A stretch of 64,000 nucleotides of DNA from Schizochytrium sp. TIO01 (GCA_004764695.1 SMSO01000037.1:2418837-2482836); one strand, 5' to 3'; counted from the stretch's first letter, positions 25,463 through 36,450 are shown. The notes: a model not told the origin generated them from the sequence alone. Translations and numbers: made by a program.

Positions 25463-26576
25463 GGATTTCCCAAAACATCGCAGTCTTCATTTAATAAATA
25501 AGGCACACATGATCAATTCAAACAAACCATGCTCGCAGGCAGAATCGGGCGGGCTCCAGCCAGCCTGCCCAGACTGGGACAGCGCAGAGACAGCGCAGGA
25601 CCTCCCTTCACGGCACACGCGCCGCCGTCACCGTGCCGGAGCCCTGCATCCGGGACCGCGCAGACCTCCCTCCGCGGCGGTGCCGGCGCTTCGCATTCAC
25701 AATGGGACTTTGTTCGATGATCGCAATTCATTCCCTCACTCTGCAAAGGAGAACAAGGGGGCCCCTGTGTGACTACGAGTCGATAGGCGTCGACTAGGGT
25801 CCCCCGAGAGCAGAGGAAACTTTTTGAGATATATATATGTATGTACATACATATATATATAATATGCATTCCTTTCAATGGTCCTTTGAGATTGCATTGC
25901 TGGAAATCCAAGATGAAGGCCCAATATGGCGCCCCGGATCCTCTGCCTTGCGGCTTTCTGCTGGCCTGCTTGCGAGCGAGAGAGAGAGAGCGAGGGGGGG
26001 GGCGACACTGTGCGTACGCGCCGCTGCGAAGGGCCTTTCTGAATGCCTCGAGGTATCTAAGAGATGATGGATGTGTAATGTACCCCACACAAACGCAATA
26101 CATTTGATACGTTCGCATTTCTCTTAGCACTGAGAGGGAGGGGTCCTATGCAATCGCTAGATACTCTTACCGCGAGGGGACAGCGGATTGTTTATTTGTA
26201 TATTTGTTTGTTTGGTTGTGTAGTCGTGTAGTGATCTGATTGAGGCTGTTTGCAAATTGCCTCCTTGAGTGCCATTCTGCTTGGGAGTGCGGCCTTCGCT
26301 CAGCGCCGCTCCTCCCGACAGCTCCTGGAGACCTCGAAGCCGTGGGCCTCTCTCTGCAACCAACTTGAACTTAATGGACAAACAAACAAACAGACAAACA
26401 AAGAAATCACTCCTCAACGACCGTGCATACACCCGTCGCGTAACATGGCGCACCTCCCCCAATCCCACTTCTTTAGTTTAGATCACTTTCTTCTTTCTCC
26501 TGTCCGGCTAGTTTTTCCTCCCTCTGTTCAACTGCTTTCTCCCATACTTTTCATTCAACAAAACTTAAAACATTAT

Positions 26577-26608
26577 TCAATCAATCAATCAATCAATCAA
26601 TTAATTAA
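26577..26608. repeat. (AATC)n-(AATT)n microsatellite
   Basis: AATC units followed by AATT units, close to an ACAT/ATAC tract at about 26629-26652. Confidence 0.92.
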
Positions 26609-27177
26609 TATATAAATATAAGTAGACACATACATACATACATACGTACATAGACCCTGAAAATAGAAATGTTTTTGTTTTTGTTTTTTTAACTTTTAAA
26701 AGCCTTCCTTTCCCAGAATCAGCGAGGCACCCTATGCATTCGGCTATGTAGCTGCTAGCCCGGGTTCCCGTGCCAGCGAGCGAGCGAGTGAGCCGCCGCC
26801 TCTTCATTAGCCGGTTCTCCAGCTCCTTTCGAGGGAGGCTGCCTGCCTGCCTGCTCAGCTGTTTAGCTGTGTTAGCTAGCTGTCTGTCTGGCTGCCTGAC
26901 TGTCTGCCGGCGGGGAGGCCGCCTGTTCAGCCTCTTCAACGGAAGGGTCTTCTGCTGCGGCCTCGAGCGAGCGAACGCCTGCGCCACTCGAGCGAGGTTC
27001 GCCATATTGTTCACAATGGCGGCCAGTAAAAAGTAAGAAAGTGTTTTTAATTGTTATTATTGTTATGATTATTTCGATGACGGATATGGAAAGAAAGGAG
27101 TTTTCAACGCGTTAATATTTTAAAATAAACTAAGTAAATCGCCGTTTGCCTTGCTTCTGTAGTCTGTGTATGTATGC

Positions 27178-27199
27178 ATGTATGTATGTATGTATTTAT
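27178..27199. repeat. (TATG)n microsatellite
   Basis: Tandem TATG tract in non-coding DNA. Confidence 0.9.
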
Positions 27200-27693
27200 G
27201 TATTTGTGTCTATATGCAGAGAGCAGAATACGGGGAGCACGGCCTGGGTGGATACAAGGGCGCCTATAGGCTTGAAGGTTGCACTTAAATGAAGCGTGGT
27301 TCACGAGGATATCGTGTTCTTCGATGATTAAATCACTTTTCCAGCGTTTGGAAAGTGTGGGAAACACGAAGAATTTTTTATTTTTTATTTTTTTTGTAAA
27401 AAGTATAGTTGAAAAAAAAAATAAAAATAAAAGGGAAAAGGAGCGCTCTCTCTATTGTGCTCATCCACGTCTCCACTCCGTGTGGAAACCAACTCCTCTC
27501 GCTCGAGTCTCCTTTCGATCCTTTCGCAGCAATTGCGAAGCCGGGCAGAAGCGCACGCAAGCCAAGACGTCCTGCCTCACCTCGGGGAGCGGCGGAGAGA
27601 AGAAGGAGAAACGCAAACGAGGGACGGCCTGCAGGCATCGGGCATCGCTCAATCAAATAATCAATCAGCTCGAAAACAGAGAAAGAAGAAACA

Positions 27694-27722
27694 CTAAACA
27701 AACAAACAAACAAACAAACACA
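27694..27722. repeat. (ACAA)n microsatellite
   Basis: Tandem CAAA/ACAA tract about 400 bp upstream of the propeller gene start. Confidence 0.93.
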
Positions 27723-28133
27723 CAACACACATCTCAATAACAGAAATCAGTCAAACCCCCAAAAAGAAACACCGGAAACGGAACACGGTGTGAGCACGAG
27801 AGAGCGGGAAAGCACGTCAAGCCATTGCGGAATCAAAGACTAAACAAAGGAGCAACCCCCAGCAAACACTCAACGCGACAGCACTCGGGCTCGAGGGAGC
27901 CCTCTGCTGCGCTGCTTGCTATTGGCTGCGCTACTTCTCCTACCTCCTCTTCTCCGACTGACCGCGGGCTCGCACACTACGCGGAGACTTTTTCTTCAGC
28001 CGCGGTATTTACTCGTGGCGATACCTTCTTCAGTCATAGTCCTCACAGGCTTCCACGGCGGCTTGGAAAAGGCTTACTTAAACTCTTTGAGCAAGTAACC
28101 GAGGAACTTCAGAATTAAGTTGCAATTTCGAAG

Positions 28134-30206
28134 ATGACACCCAACGTAAGCTCAAATCTGGTTTCTGCACATGGTTCCAGCACCTCGCAGCGTAAACTCG
28201 CTGTGGCTGCGGTCCTGATGACTGTAGCTGTAGCCGCTGTGTCAGTGAACGGCGACTCGTGCACATCCACGCAGCTCTCGTGCGTAAGCTCTGCGCAGAG
28301 TGTCCTCTCTACATTCCAAGACGATTCATCTGAAAGACCAGGAGCCGTATGCTTGGGATTCACAGACGCCTTCGCGCAACTGGCCTCTTGCGTGGGCGCA
28401 ACAGGCTGCGATGGTGCTGACCTCTCTGATAGCAAGGCCGCCTGCCTTGCACTCAACACGTCAGACTCAAACTGCTTCGTGGATTGCTCAGCGATCGCCA
28501 CCAGCCTGAATGCCCTTGACGAAAACGCAGACGACGCTGCCGCTTGCGAATTCGCCGACTACAACAACGACACATTTGGCCTCTTTCCTGGCGCCACCTT
28601 CAATGGTCGTCAGGCCTCCACATCTCTTCAGAGCTCTTCAAATGGAGAAGTCGGATCTGACTTCTCCACCCTCTGGGCCCTCAGTGACGAAGGTTTGCAA
28701 GGCGGAGCTCCAGTTGAAACCACCGCAGGCGACCTTGTTGTGCCAACAGCCTCGAACGAACTCATCTGCGTTGATGCTCGCGGTAACGAGCTGTGGACTT
28801 TTACACCAATCTCCGCTGAAGACTCCGAAACCATCTCTTTCGTGGGCCAGCCCATTGTAACTGTCCGTGGTGAAATCGTCATTGGTGATGAGAATGGAAT
28901 CCTCTACCGCATCGACGAGACTTCCGGAGATCTTGTGGCGGCCTACAACCTTGGTGGCAAGCTCACCGCTACACCTGTGGCCTCCCGCGATTACATTTTT
29001 GCTTCTTCCAGAGGCACCCCAGGCATTGCGTCCACTTTGCATAAACTGTCCGCGGTGAGTGATGACGAAACTGAGGCCTCGGATGCAGGACTCGCAACCT
29101 GGCGCCAACCGGTCTGCGACCACAACGATACTCGTCTCGACTGGCCTGCGGGAGCTCTATCGCTTACCTCAGATGGCCGCGTTGTTCTTGCCTGCACATG
29201 GAACGGTTACGTTGATGTCTATGATGGTACGACCGGAGAACTGCTTTCCTCGACTCAAGTCAACTTCAACTCCACTCGCGATGTCACCACAGTAGGGGTT
29301 TACGGTCCTGCTTTGATCGATGCGAATGATGCAATTTATGTAACAGTCCCCCAGGGAGGTCTCGTAAAGCTTCTCAATGAGACTGACGGCGCCAGCATCG
29401 TGTACAACGAAACAGGAGTCTTTGATGATGACGTTGCTGGAAACCTCGCCATCAACAGCGATCTCATGGTGGGCTATGCTCTTGATGAATCTGGGCGCCT
29501 CTACAGTATTAGCCTTTCAAACGGCACTGTCCTTCAATCCACTTCGGGAGCTGTGGCTGACATCTCGGACTCCACAGTGGTGGCACCAGTCATCGATGCC
29601 TCTGGAAATGTTGCTGTGGCTGTCGGCTCCAAGGTGGTCATTTTCGACAGCGACCTCAACCAGATCTCTAGCACCGATATTGGCAGCGTAGCAGTAGCGT
29701 CGCCCGTCATTGCACAAGGAACCCTCCTCATATCCGCCAAGTCTAGTGCTCTTACTCAAGTCGGTTCGTATCTTGTCTATGTTCCCACTTCAGCTCCTAC
29801 TCAGACTCCCACTGCAGCCCCGACAGTGACTGACAGTCCTACTCTTTCACCGACTGCTGCTCCCACCACGACCAATGGCGAGGTCCCCCCTACCTCGGCA
29901 CCGACTCGTGCTCCGACTGAACCCAAGGACCCAGAAGAGCCTGTAGCCTCTGATAGCGGCAGCAGTTCTAAATGGCCTGCTTCTGCTATTGCTGTCGTTT
30001 GTATCCTGGCCATTCTCGATGCAGCCCTGCTCACAGCTATCTTGATTGTGGCCTTCCGCAGAAAGAATGACGTTGCCACCGACGCCAAGGATTCTAAGAA
30101 TTACTCCAACAGTCAGGGATCCCTGCCGGGCTCTAGCCCAATCCAATCCACCGCCTCCAGCCCAACCGGTGCTGAGGCGGCCAAATACGAGCTTGCTCAG
30201 GCTTGA
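28134..30206 (+). CDS. Type I membrane protein with PQQ-like beta-propeller ectodomain
   Basis: A 690-residue single-pass surface protein. Residues 21-40 form a hydrophobic signal sequence after a 20-residue leader. A Cys-rich segment (about 43-140) follows. Residues about 170-555 show repeated blade-like units (a hydrophobic strand, a G-rich turn, then a D-x-G-x-x-hydrophobic pattern) resembling PQQ/WD40-like propellers. Residues about 562-603 are a Thr/Pro/Ser stalk of APT-type repeats. One membrane helix starts at W614 and runs to about 641, followed by RRK and a Ser-rich cytoplasmic tail. Several N-x-S/T sites suggest glycosylation. No enzyme residues are evident, so it is probably a receptor or adhesion protein. 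The ATG at 28134 is the first in frame. It is convergent with NAF1, 556 bp away. Confidence 0.82.
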   Translation: MTPNVSSNLVSAHGSSTSQRKLAVAAVLMTVAVAAVSVNGDSCTSTQLSCVSSAQSVLSTFQDDSSERPGAVCLGFTDAFAQLASCVGATGCDGADLSDSKAACLALNTSDSNCFVDCSAIATSLNALDENADDAAACEFADYNNDTFGLFPGATFNGRQASTSLQSSSNGEVGSDFSTLWALSDEGLQGGAPVETTAGDLVVPTASNELICVDARGNELWTFTPISAEDSETISFVGQPIVTVRGEIVIGDENGILYRIDETSGDLVAAYNLGGKLTATPVASRDYIFASSRGTPGIASTLHKLSAVSDDETEASDAGLATWRQPVCDHNDTRLDWPAGALSLTSDGRVVLACTWNGYVDVYDGTTGELLSSTQVNFNSTRDVTTVGVYGPALIDANDAIYVTVPQGGLVKLLNETDGASIVYNETGVFDDDVAGNLAINSDLMVGYALDESGRLYSISLSNGTVLQSTSGAVADISDSTVVAPVIDASGNVAVAVGSKVVIFDSDLNQISSTDIGSVAVASPVIAQGTLLISAKSSALTQVGSYLVYVPTSAPTQTPTAAPTVTDSPTLSPTAAPTTTNGEVPPTSAPTRAPTEPKDPEEPVASDSGSSSKWPASAIAVVCILAILDAALLTAILIVAFRRKNDVATDAKDSKNYSNSQGSLPGSSPIQSTASSPTGAEAAKYELAQA

Positions 30207-30762
30207 TAAGCCCCAACCCAACATTTATACACATACACATGCAAATCCCCCCCTTCATCATCCACCTCAACTCTACTGTTGTTCTTGTTTTTTCATCTAT
30301 ACCACTCTGCACATATACATTCGTACCTGTGAGTCTGTTTCGACCGCTATTTTGACCTTCTGGATTTTGATATAAAATATATTTAGTATATACTCAACAC
30401 TTCTCTCACGCAATGTTGTTGGTATAGTTTATCTTGTCTTTGCTTCGGTGCCCGCATGCAAATCTAATTATCTTTGGAAAAGTAAAAATAAAATAATCTG
30501 CTGTTGTTTTCTCAAGAATGCAGACAAAGACAGGAAAGACGAAGAAAAATTCATGCACGAATTGAAGTTATTCTATGAAATCGGTTTTGGGGCGGGTTAA
30601 ATTCTAGTTTCTAGACACACTGACATACACACGTAACATGGTATGTCACACAATACAAGAGGTCTGCTCCTAACAAGTTCAGAGGTGCCCACATGTGGCA
30701 GTTTAACTCATGTTAGTGAGGCTTGTTCTCAAGCTCAGAGTCCTACATGATGTACTTGTTTA
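30207..30762. other. Convergent intergenic gap (propeller / NAF1)
   Basis: AT-rich spacer holding the 3' ends of two convergent genes. An AATAAA at 30487-30492 suits the plus-strand gene. No other feature was seen. Confidence 0.6.
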
Positions 30763-32331
30763 TTAATGATCCTCCATCTTATCACTGGAGTGACCATTCG
30801 CAGCATGCGGGGGCTGCTGCTGCTGCTGCTGCTGCTGTGGGGGTTGCTGCCAGTAGTTCATCTGCTGAGCGTAAAAGGGCGTCGCTGGGGTTTGAGGCAT
30901 GCCATAGTTAGGCTGCATATGAGGCTGATGCTGCATGTGCTGCTGATGTTGCTGAGGTGACATCATATCAGGGACAGGACCGTAGGCGCCCGAGAACATA
31001 TTGGGTGCCTGGCCATAACCAAAGGCTTGTTGCCCTTGCGGCTGTGGAGGGTAGAAACCGTGACCGTGCGGCGCTTGCGGTGGAAATCCTCCTTGAGGCG
31101 GCTGACCATACATGTAATGTCCGCCACCGTACGCTGCGTGAGCAGGGTATGCGGGAGGCGGAGCAAACCCACCACGGCCTCCACCGCGACCATTGTGGTG
31201 CCTGCGCCCTGCATGGTTACCATGACCACGGCGAGAGCCACGGCCGCCACCAGAGTGATGGTGATTTCCACCATTGTGGTTATCACGACCACGGCGACGT
31301 GAAGGTGGTGCATTGCCGGGAGGAATAACATAGTTGGGGCTAGAATCAGCAGGTACACCTTCCTTAGCTCCGTTTGCATTTGGATTCTTTTGAGAGCGGC
31401 GTGCAGCACGAATACGTTGTTTGGCCTTCATTTCCTCCTCGTCATCACTATAGTCGAGCTCCTCTTCATCAACCTCTTCGTCGTGCATGTTTGAAGCATC
31501 CGAGCCACGCGTGTCGAGGGCTGCAACGTTAACGTGCTTACCGTGGCGCATGACTACGTAAAGCTCTGTTCCTTCGTCTACTGGCACGCGATAAGACTGG
31601 CTAGCATCTTCGCCGGCACTCACCACGTCCATATGGCGTACAACATAAAAAGGTTTTACCACAGGGCCAAAAACCTCTTCAACACGGCCTACAAGCTTGC
31701 GTTCTTTGGTGCAGATGACACTATCAATGTCCACGGGATTTACTTCTGCGTCGTCGCTCGGTGGTAATGCAATGACCACCACAGCACCTCGGAACTCGGC
31801 CTTATTGATTACCTTGCCAAATCTCTCGATATTATCGTCCTCTTTCACATCCACAGGAAGGGGATCCAAAGCAACTTCTGTCGGGGTCTTTTCGTTTGTA
31901 GTGCGAGGTCCAAATGCAGAACCAGAGTTGTTGCCATCTTCATCCATTTCGTCGCCCTCAAACCGCTTGATCTTGGCCTGCGCCTCCTCAAGGGTGTCTC
32001 CATCCGCTGGCATGCGGTCGTCATCATCATCATCAGAATCCGAAGAATCCGAAGAGGAAGAAGAAGACGAGGCCTTCGAGTCTGCACGTTCTCGGTTCTG
32101 CACTGCAGTCGAGTCCGTGCCTGCCTCTTCTACCTCGGGTTTGGCTCCTTCTGGCGCGGCACTCGTTGCGACGCCAGTGGTTCCTGGCGCATCTTCGGCG
32201 TCAATCATGGCGTCTTCAGGTGCCGGAGGTGCAGTAGGGGCGGAAGAACTGTGTTCCTCAGTGCCGCGTGCGGCCTCTGCTGCAGCCAGAAGGCCAGCGC
32301 CATCCACTTGCATAGTGCCGTCGTCAGCCAT
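30763..32331 (-). CDS. NAF1: H/ACA snoRNP assembly factor NAF1
   Basis: Nuclear factor that holds the Gar1 site on dyskerin during H/ACA RNP assembly. The protein has 522 residues. An acidic/Ser-rich N-terminal half (E/D/S runs near 85-106) leads to a Gar1/Naf1 core at about 171-275. That core has the strands around FGKVINKAEF, the DIDSVIC segment and the GRVEEVFGPV turn typical of the fold. An acidic DYSDDEEE patch (about 292-300) follows, as in other Naf1 proteins. Next is an RGG/His/Asn-rich region, then a Pro/Gln/Tyr-rich tail with a Q8 run. This tail composition matches the family's RNA-binding C terminus. ATG at 32331. It diverges from fumarase across 1.5 kb. Confidence 0.88.
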   Translation of the reverse strand: MADDGTMQVDGAGLLAAAEAARGTEEHSSSAPTAPPAPEDAMIDAEDAPGTTGVATSAAPEGAKPEVEEAGTDSTAVQNRERADSKASSSSSSSDSSDSDDDDDDRMPADGDTLEEAQAKIKRFEGDEMDEDGNNSGSAFGPRTTNEKTPTEVALDPLPVDVKEDDNIERFGKVINKAEFRGAVVVIALPPSDDAEVNPVDIDSVICTKERKLVGRVEEVFGPVVKPFYVVRHMDVVSAGEDASQSYRVPVDEGTELYVVMRHGKHVNVAALDTRGSDASNMHDEEVDEEELDYSDDEEEMKAKQRIRAARRSQKNPNANGAKEGVPADSSPNYVIPPGNAPPSRRRGRDNHNGGNHHHSGGGRGSRRGHGNHAGRRHHNGRGGGRGGFAPPPAYPAHAAYGGGHYMYGQPPQGGFPPQAPHGHGFYPPQPQGQQAFGYGQAPNMFSGAYGPVPDMMSPQQHQQHMQHQPHMQPNYGMPQTPATPFYAQQMNYWQQPPQQQQQQQQPPHAANGHSSDKMEDH

Positions 32332-32879
32332 TCTCGCTTCGCACTCAGAGTTTGGTTTTCCATTCTCCAGAGCCTGTCATCACTTATCCACCACTTCTTC
32401 TTTCTTCCCTTATGGTACTTTTGCGTTCCGCTATTGGTCCCTTTAATCCTCCATACAGTTAGACCGCTTTGCGGCGTTCCTCCGTTCTGCAATGTTCTGT
32501 TCCTGCCATGCGAGCCGATGTTCTGTTCTATTTACCGTTCCTAGCTACAAAGGAAAAGTCTTCTTTCTCGTTTTGCTGGAAGGCCGCGAGGCCTGCGCGT
32601 GCTGGCACCGGGCAGGCGTGTGCGGATCGATTGAGCTGCGTGCCTGCGTCGCAGGACAGCGCGTCTCCACGCCGCCTCACGTGCTCCTTCGCAGCGGCTC
32701 GCAGGTTCCGCGAGACCTTTCCACTCTGCTGCTGCGCGGCGATCTTGGATTTTCGCAAGATCTTCTGCTCTGCTTTCCTCTTTCATCTCTCCTGTTACCC
32801 CAAACGGCGTCATTATCTTTATCATTACGATTGCGGATATTGCCACGAACTCAACTCACGAGAGCAGAAATTGCAGTCG

Positions 32880-33120
32880 ATGGACGCTGCGATGTCCTCT
32901 TTCTCCTCCGTAGTAACCTGCGAATTCCAGGAATGGGTCTCCACCGCCTCGGAGAAATGCAAGCCGTCTGAGGCGTCCGAGAACTCCACCCCCGAAAGTC
33001 GCTGACGATGTCGATGATGCCGCTGACGGCGATTCGCTCAACTTTGCTCGTTTTTATCAGCGCCCTTTAACCTCTTTCGACGAAGACACACATACATCAC
33101 CGCCAGCACAAACGAATTGA
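32880..33120 (+). CDS. Candidate small acidic protein, frame broken at C5
   Basis: From the ATG at 32880 a frame with coding-like triplet use runs 41 codons (Ser/Glu/Lys-rich, two Cys) to a stop at 33003-33005. A second frame, offset by one base, overlaps it at a run of five C (32989-32993). It continues with an Asp/Ala-rich stretch, then aromatic residues, to a stop at 33118-33120. If the run held four C, the two would be one frame of about 79 codons. Possible explanations are a sequencing indel, a true frameshift mutation, a +1 slip, or coincidence within a leader region. No family is recognised. Confidence 0.28.
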
Positions 33121-33344
33121 ACGAAGTACAATCCTCAGGTTCGACGCAAGCCCGCGAAGCTCTGCTTCAGCGCCCCGCAAGAACCGCGCTGCCAGCTCGC
33201 TCTTGCCTGCTTGCTTGCTCAGCCCCACAACTTGAGGCGAAGCTCGACCGAAGGCAGGTCGCCGCCCAGCGAGCCCTTCAGCGGCGCCTTCAGCGCGGCG
33301 CAATCTGATCAGCCGTGGTTGCCGTAAGCTTTGGACCTCATGCC

Positions 33345-33465
33345 GAATGATGTTTGAATGATGTTTGAATGATGTTTGAATGATATTTGAATGATGTTTG
33401 AATGATGTTTGAATGATATTTGAATCATGTTTGAATCATGTTTGAATCATGTTTGAATCATGTTT
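33345..33465. repeat. 11-bp tandem repeat, 11 copies
   Basis: Eleven perfect-length copies of the unit GAATGATGTTT, in three variants. Copies 1, 2, 3, 5 and 6 have GATGTTT (A), copies 4 and 7 have GATATTT (B), and copies 8-11 have CATGTTT (C). The order is AAABAABCCCC, so a 33-bp AAB block is itself duplicated. It ends about 370 bp upstream of the fumarase ATG. The 11-bp period is close to one helical turn, so any bound protein would sit on one face of the DNA. Confidence 0.96.
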
Positions 33466-33834
33466 GAACGAGCGATTGAGGAGAGAAAGAAATCAACGAA
33501 TGCCTCGAGATAAGTAAAGGTTCAGCTGCTGGAGATCGAGAGGGAGGATCATACAGTAGAGTATGCGCAAGCACACAGTGGAGAATGGGGCCCGCAAGTG
33601 AAACATATCTTTGCTCAAAGTAGAGAAAGAGCGCTGCAAGTCGGACTCTCCAGGGCGCCGCAGCTTGGGGAGGCAAACACCAAACGCGGAGGAGGTCTGT
33701 GGAATAAGGAAGCAACTGCGGCGGCTTTCCTGGGTTGTTCCGTGCCGGTTCCGAAGGTCCTGAGAGTGAGAAGCTCTGATCTGTGTGATTGTCAGGATTG
33801 TTAGAGAGATTGATTGAGGGAGGACACCGCCAAG

Positions 33835-35406
33835 ATGCAATCCATTGTAGCGAGAGGATCGAGAGGTCTCGCGAGCACAGGCGCACGCGGTCAGGAGCAG
33901 GTTTGGCAAAAATCGTCGGCAGGCCTGATGTTGCGACAGTATAGCAGTTATGGTCTTGGAGACCGCAAGCATCACGGCTACAAAGATGCTCAGGATGAAG
34001 GGGAGATGCGCACGGAGTCCGACTCCATGGGCAAGATTCAGGTACCTGCGAACAAACTCTGGGGAGCACAGACACAGCGATCCCGTATGAACTTTCCCAT
34101 TGATCCTCAATACTCACGCATGCCCGCAGAAATTGTGCATGCTCTGGCACTCGTCAAGCTTTCATGTGCTCGCTACAATGTTGCAGAAGGCAAGATCGAC
34201 GAGAAGCTCGGAAGTGCCATCATGGAAGCAGCGAAGGAGGTTATCGACGGCAAGCTTGACGATCACTTCCCGCTTGTGATTTACCAAACAGGTTCTGGAA
34301 CTCAAACCAACATGAACGTGAACGAGGTCATCTCGAACCGAGCCATCCAGCTCCTCGGTGGGGAAGTTGGCTCCAAAAAGCCCGTGCATCCAAACGATCA
34401 TGTTAACATGGGTCAGAGCAGTAATGATAGCTTCCCGACTGCCATGCACATTGCCTGCGTCAAGGTTATGGACAGCTCTACGCTCCCGGGCCTAGCCACG
34501 CTGCGTGATGCCCTCGAGGTGAAGTCTAATGACTTCATGGACATTATCAAGACCGGCCGTACCCACACCCAAGACGCAACTCCGCTCTCTCTTGGGCAGG
34601 AACTTTCCGGATATCTCACCCAGGTCGAATACGGCATGGCACGTGTAGAGCACTCCATGGAGAGCCTCTACAAGCTTGCACTCGGCGGCACTGCTGTCGG
34701 CACTGGCCTCAACACCACCGTAGGCTACGACAAGCGCATCGCAGAGATTATCGCCAAGGAGTCTGGATTCCCATTCATTACTGCGCCCAATAAATTCGAA
34801 GCCCTTGCAGCCCACGATGCACTTGTAGAGGCGAGCGGTGCTCTGAACACAGTCGCGGCTTCTCTGTTCAAAATTGCTAATGATGTTCGTCTTCTGGCCA
34901 GTGGACCGCGATGTGGTATTGGCGAGCTGAACCTCCCGGCCAATGAACCCGGAAGCTCCATTATGCCAGGCAAGGTCAACCCAACACAGTGTGAGGCCCT
35001 CACAATGGCATGCGTAAGAGTCATGGGTAACCATAGTACCATCACAATTGCAGGTTCTCAGGGACAATTTGAGCTCAACGTCTTCAAGCCCATTATGGCT
35101 GCCACTTTAATTGAGTCTGCTCGTATTCTTGGTGATGCGGCTGCGTCCTTTGCAGAGCGCTGCATTGAAGGCCTTGAACCGAACCTACCTAAAATTGAAG
35201 AGCATCTCCAGAACTCGCTCATGCTCGTTACCGCTCTGAGCCCTGTTATTGGATACGATAACTCCTCCAAGATTGCAAAGGATGCCTACAAGAATGGTAC
35301 CACTCTCCGTGAAGAGGCCCTCAAGGGTGGATACCTTAGTGCTGAAGAGTTTGACGAGCACGTTGACCCTTCCAAGATGATTGCCCCTTCACCCGCTGAG
35401 AACTAG
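33835..35406 (+). CDS. FUM1: Fumarate hydratase, class II, probably mitochondrial
   Basis: Interconverts fumarate and malate in the TCA cycle. The protein has 523 residues. The first 50 or so are rich in Arg, Ser and Ala with few acids, consistent with a mitochondrial presequence. The remainder aligns over its full length with class II (FumC-type) fumarases. Visible hallmarks are the HPNDHVN segment from H185, the [11 protein letters not shown] segment with H244, and the signature [11 protein letters not shown] at 373-383 that forms the mobile serine loop. The class II enzyme is a homotetramer with no iron-sulfur cluster. The ATG at 33835 (AAGATGC) is chosen; the frame extends seven codons upstream only by a TTG. 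It diverges from NAF1. Confidence 0.96.
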   Translation: MQSIVARGSRGLASTGARGQEQVWQKSSAGLMLRQYSSYGLGDRKHHGYKDAQDEGEMRTESDSMGKIQVPANKLWGAQTQRSRMNFPIDPQYSRMPAEIVHALALVKLSCARYNVAEGKIDEKLGSAIMEAAKEVIDGKLDDHFPLVIYQTGSGTQTNMNVNEVISNRAIQLLGGEVGSKKPVHPNDHVNMGQSSNDSFPTAMHIACVKVMDSSTLPGLATLRDALEVKSNDFMDIIKTGRTHTQDATPLSLGQELSGYLTQVEYGMARVEHSMESLYKLALGGTAVGTGLNTTVGYDKRIAEIIAKESGFPFITAPNKFEALAAHDALVEASGALNTVAASLFKIANDVRLLASGPRCGIGELNLPANEPGSSIMPGKVNPTQCEALTMACVRVMGNHSTITIAGSQGQFELNVFKPIMAATLIESARILGDAAASFAERCIEGLEPNLPKIEEHLQNSLMLVTALSPVIGYDNSSKIAKDAYKNGTTLREEALKGGYLSAEEFDEHVDPSKMIAPSPAEN

Positions 35407-36450
35407 ACATCATTTCCAATACGTAGATTTAGCATAGATTAACTACAACAGCTCGAAAAACTATTTTCGTATTCCGCTCCCCAAATTTTTGTGTGAATAC
35501 AAACACTCTCAAGATCTTTGTCCAGGGCACTTCTTGTCTACCTTTTCCATGCACAAAACAAATCGGGTTTTCTGAAGGAATGCCCCAGAATATGCTAAAG
35601 CAGTGTTCTTTCGAGGTGATTCGAACAAATAATGGCAAGTAAGTTGATTCTAGAGCCTAGATTCTCAGTGTCCTACTTTCAACATGCAGCTTCCGTGCTC
35701 TCCACAACGCCGCTACGCTGAGCATCGGACCCTGTTCCGTCTTCCAATGAAGCAAGTCACAAGTATGGCAAGTCAGGAAGCTCTGACTGTTAACGAGATG
35801 ATAATGTTAATCATTACATCAAACAAAGAAATCATTACTTACTTCCCCGTACTAGTTTTGCTGACTTTGGGCTGTCAAGTCTTCATTTTCTATCTCTAGA
35901 GAGACCAGCGATAACCGCAGGCAGATCCATAGATAACGTGAGTTCTCGCGATTGAATTGCACCCGACTAGGTAATGGGCTCGAGTGCTCAGAGGTACAGT
36001 ACTAGGCAAAACCAGATTGCGACAGGGACTTCCTTTTGATGATGCTTTCATACAATCTAGAACTAGTAAGTAAATAGTAAACCTACCTAATACGTTTAAA
36101 ATTAAAATTAAAAGTTTAGAATTTTTAATTTTTTTTTAATTGAAAAAGGGACTGCAATCAATTCAATCTCGTCGAGTCACGGTTGTCAAAAAATCGTAAA
36201 CAGTAGCTAAACGACGAAGAAACGACGATTGACTCAGCTCAATCACTACTGGAAGAAGGCTTCAAAGCACAAGCAGCGCGGAAACTAGCGTAACAAGAGC
36301 TCGAGAAGCCCCCTTAGGCTACAGAGTTGAGTTGAACGAACGACTGAGTGACGCGTTTCTTGTCCAGTACTGAGCAGCCAACAGCAGTTCTTGCAAAAAG
36401 CGACGTACAGTGTATAGACGGAAATATATACCAAAGGCCACGTGCAAAAG
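35407..36450. other. Intergenic gap fumarase / CocE hydrolase
   Basis: About 1 kb, AT-rich, with an A/T homopolymer-rich core near 36.1 kb. No gene or recognised site was seen. Confidence 0.6.

Larger units (their letters stand above)
21470..28133. other. Gene-poor region upstream of the propeller gene
   Basis: This 6.7 kb region separates the start of the coiled-coil gene from the propeller gene. The left half (21.5-24.2 kb) is moderately AT-rich. It has a (GCTT)n tract and a possible hidden exon cluster at 23.1-23.5 kb. The right half (24.2-27.7 kb) is a dense series of microsatellites: TATC/TC, TTTC/TC, ATCG, AATC, ACAT, TATG and ACAA. Frames there are open on both strands (for example 25513-26130 minus and 25167-25772 plus) but have low-complexity products. 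The last 400 bp before the propeller gene are unique and presumably hold its promoter and leader. Confidence 0.5.
32332..33834. other. Divergent promoter region NAF1 / fumarase
   Basis: GC-richer region between divergently transcribed NAF1 and fumarase. It must carry both promoters. It contains a candidate small frameshifted gene at 32880-33120 and an 11-bp tandem repeat at 33345-33465. Several overlapping open frames on both strands here have no recognisable product. Confidence 0.6.

Noticed and set aside
25167-26130. Frames of about 200 codons on both strands
   Set aside because: They start in or cross microsatellites, overlap each other on opposite strands and have low-complexity products.
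26601-27740. Several 80-150-codon frames on both strands
   Set aside because: They run through ACAT, TATG and ACAA tracts, and no conserved pattern is visible.
33345-33465. Array considered as a CRISPR
   Set aside because: The repeats are contiguous with no spacers, and the genome is eukaryotic.
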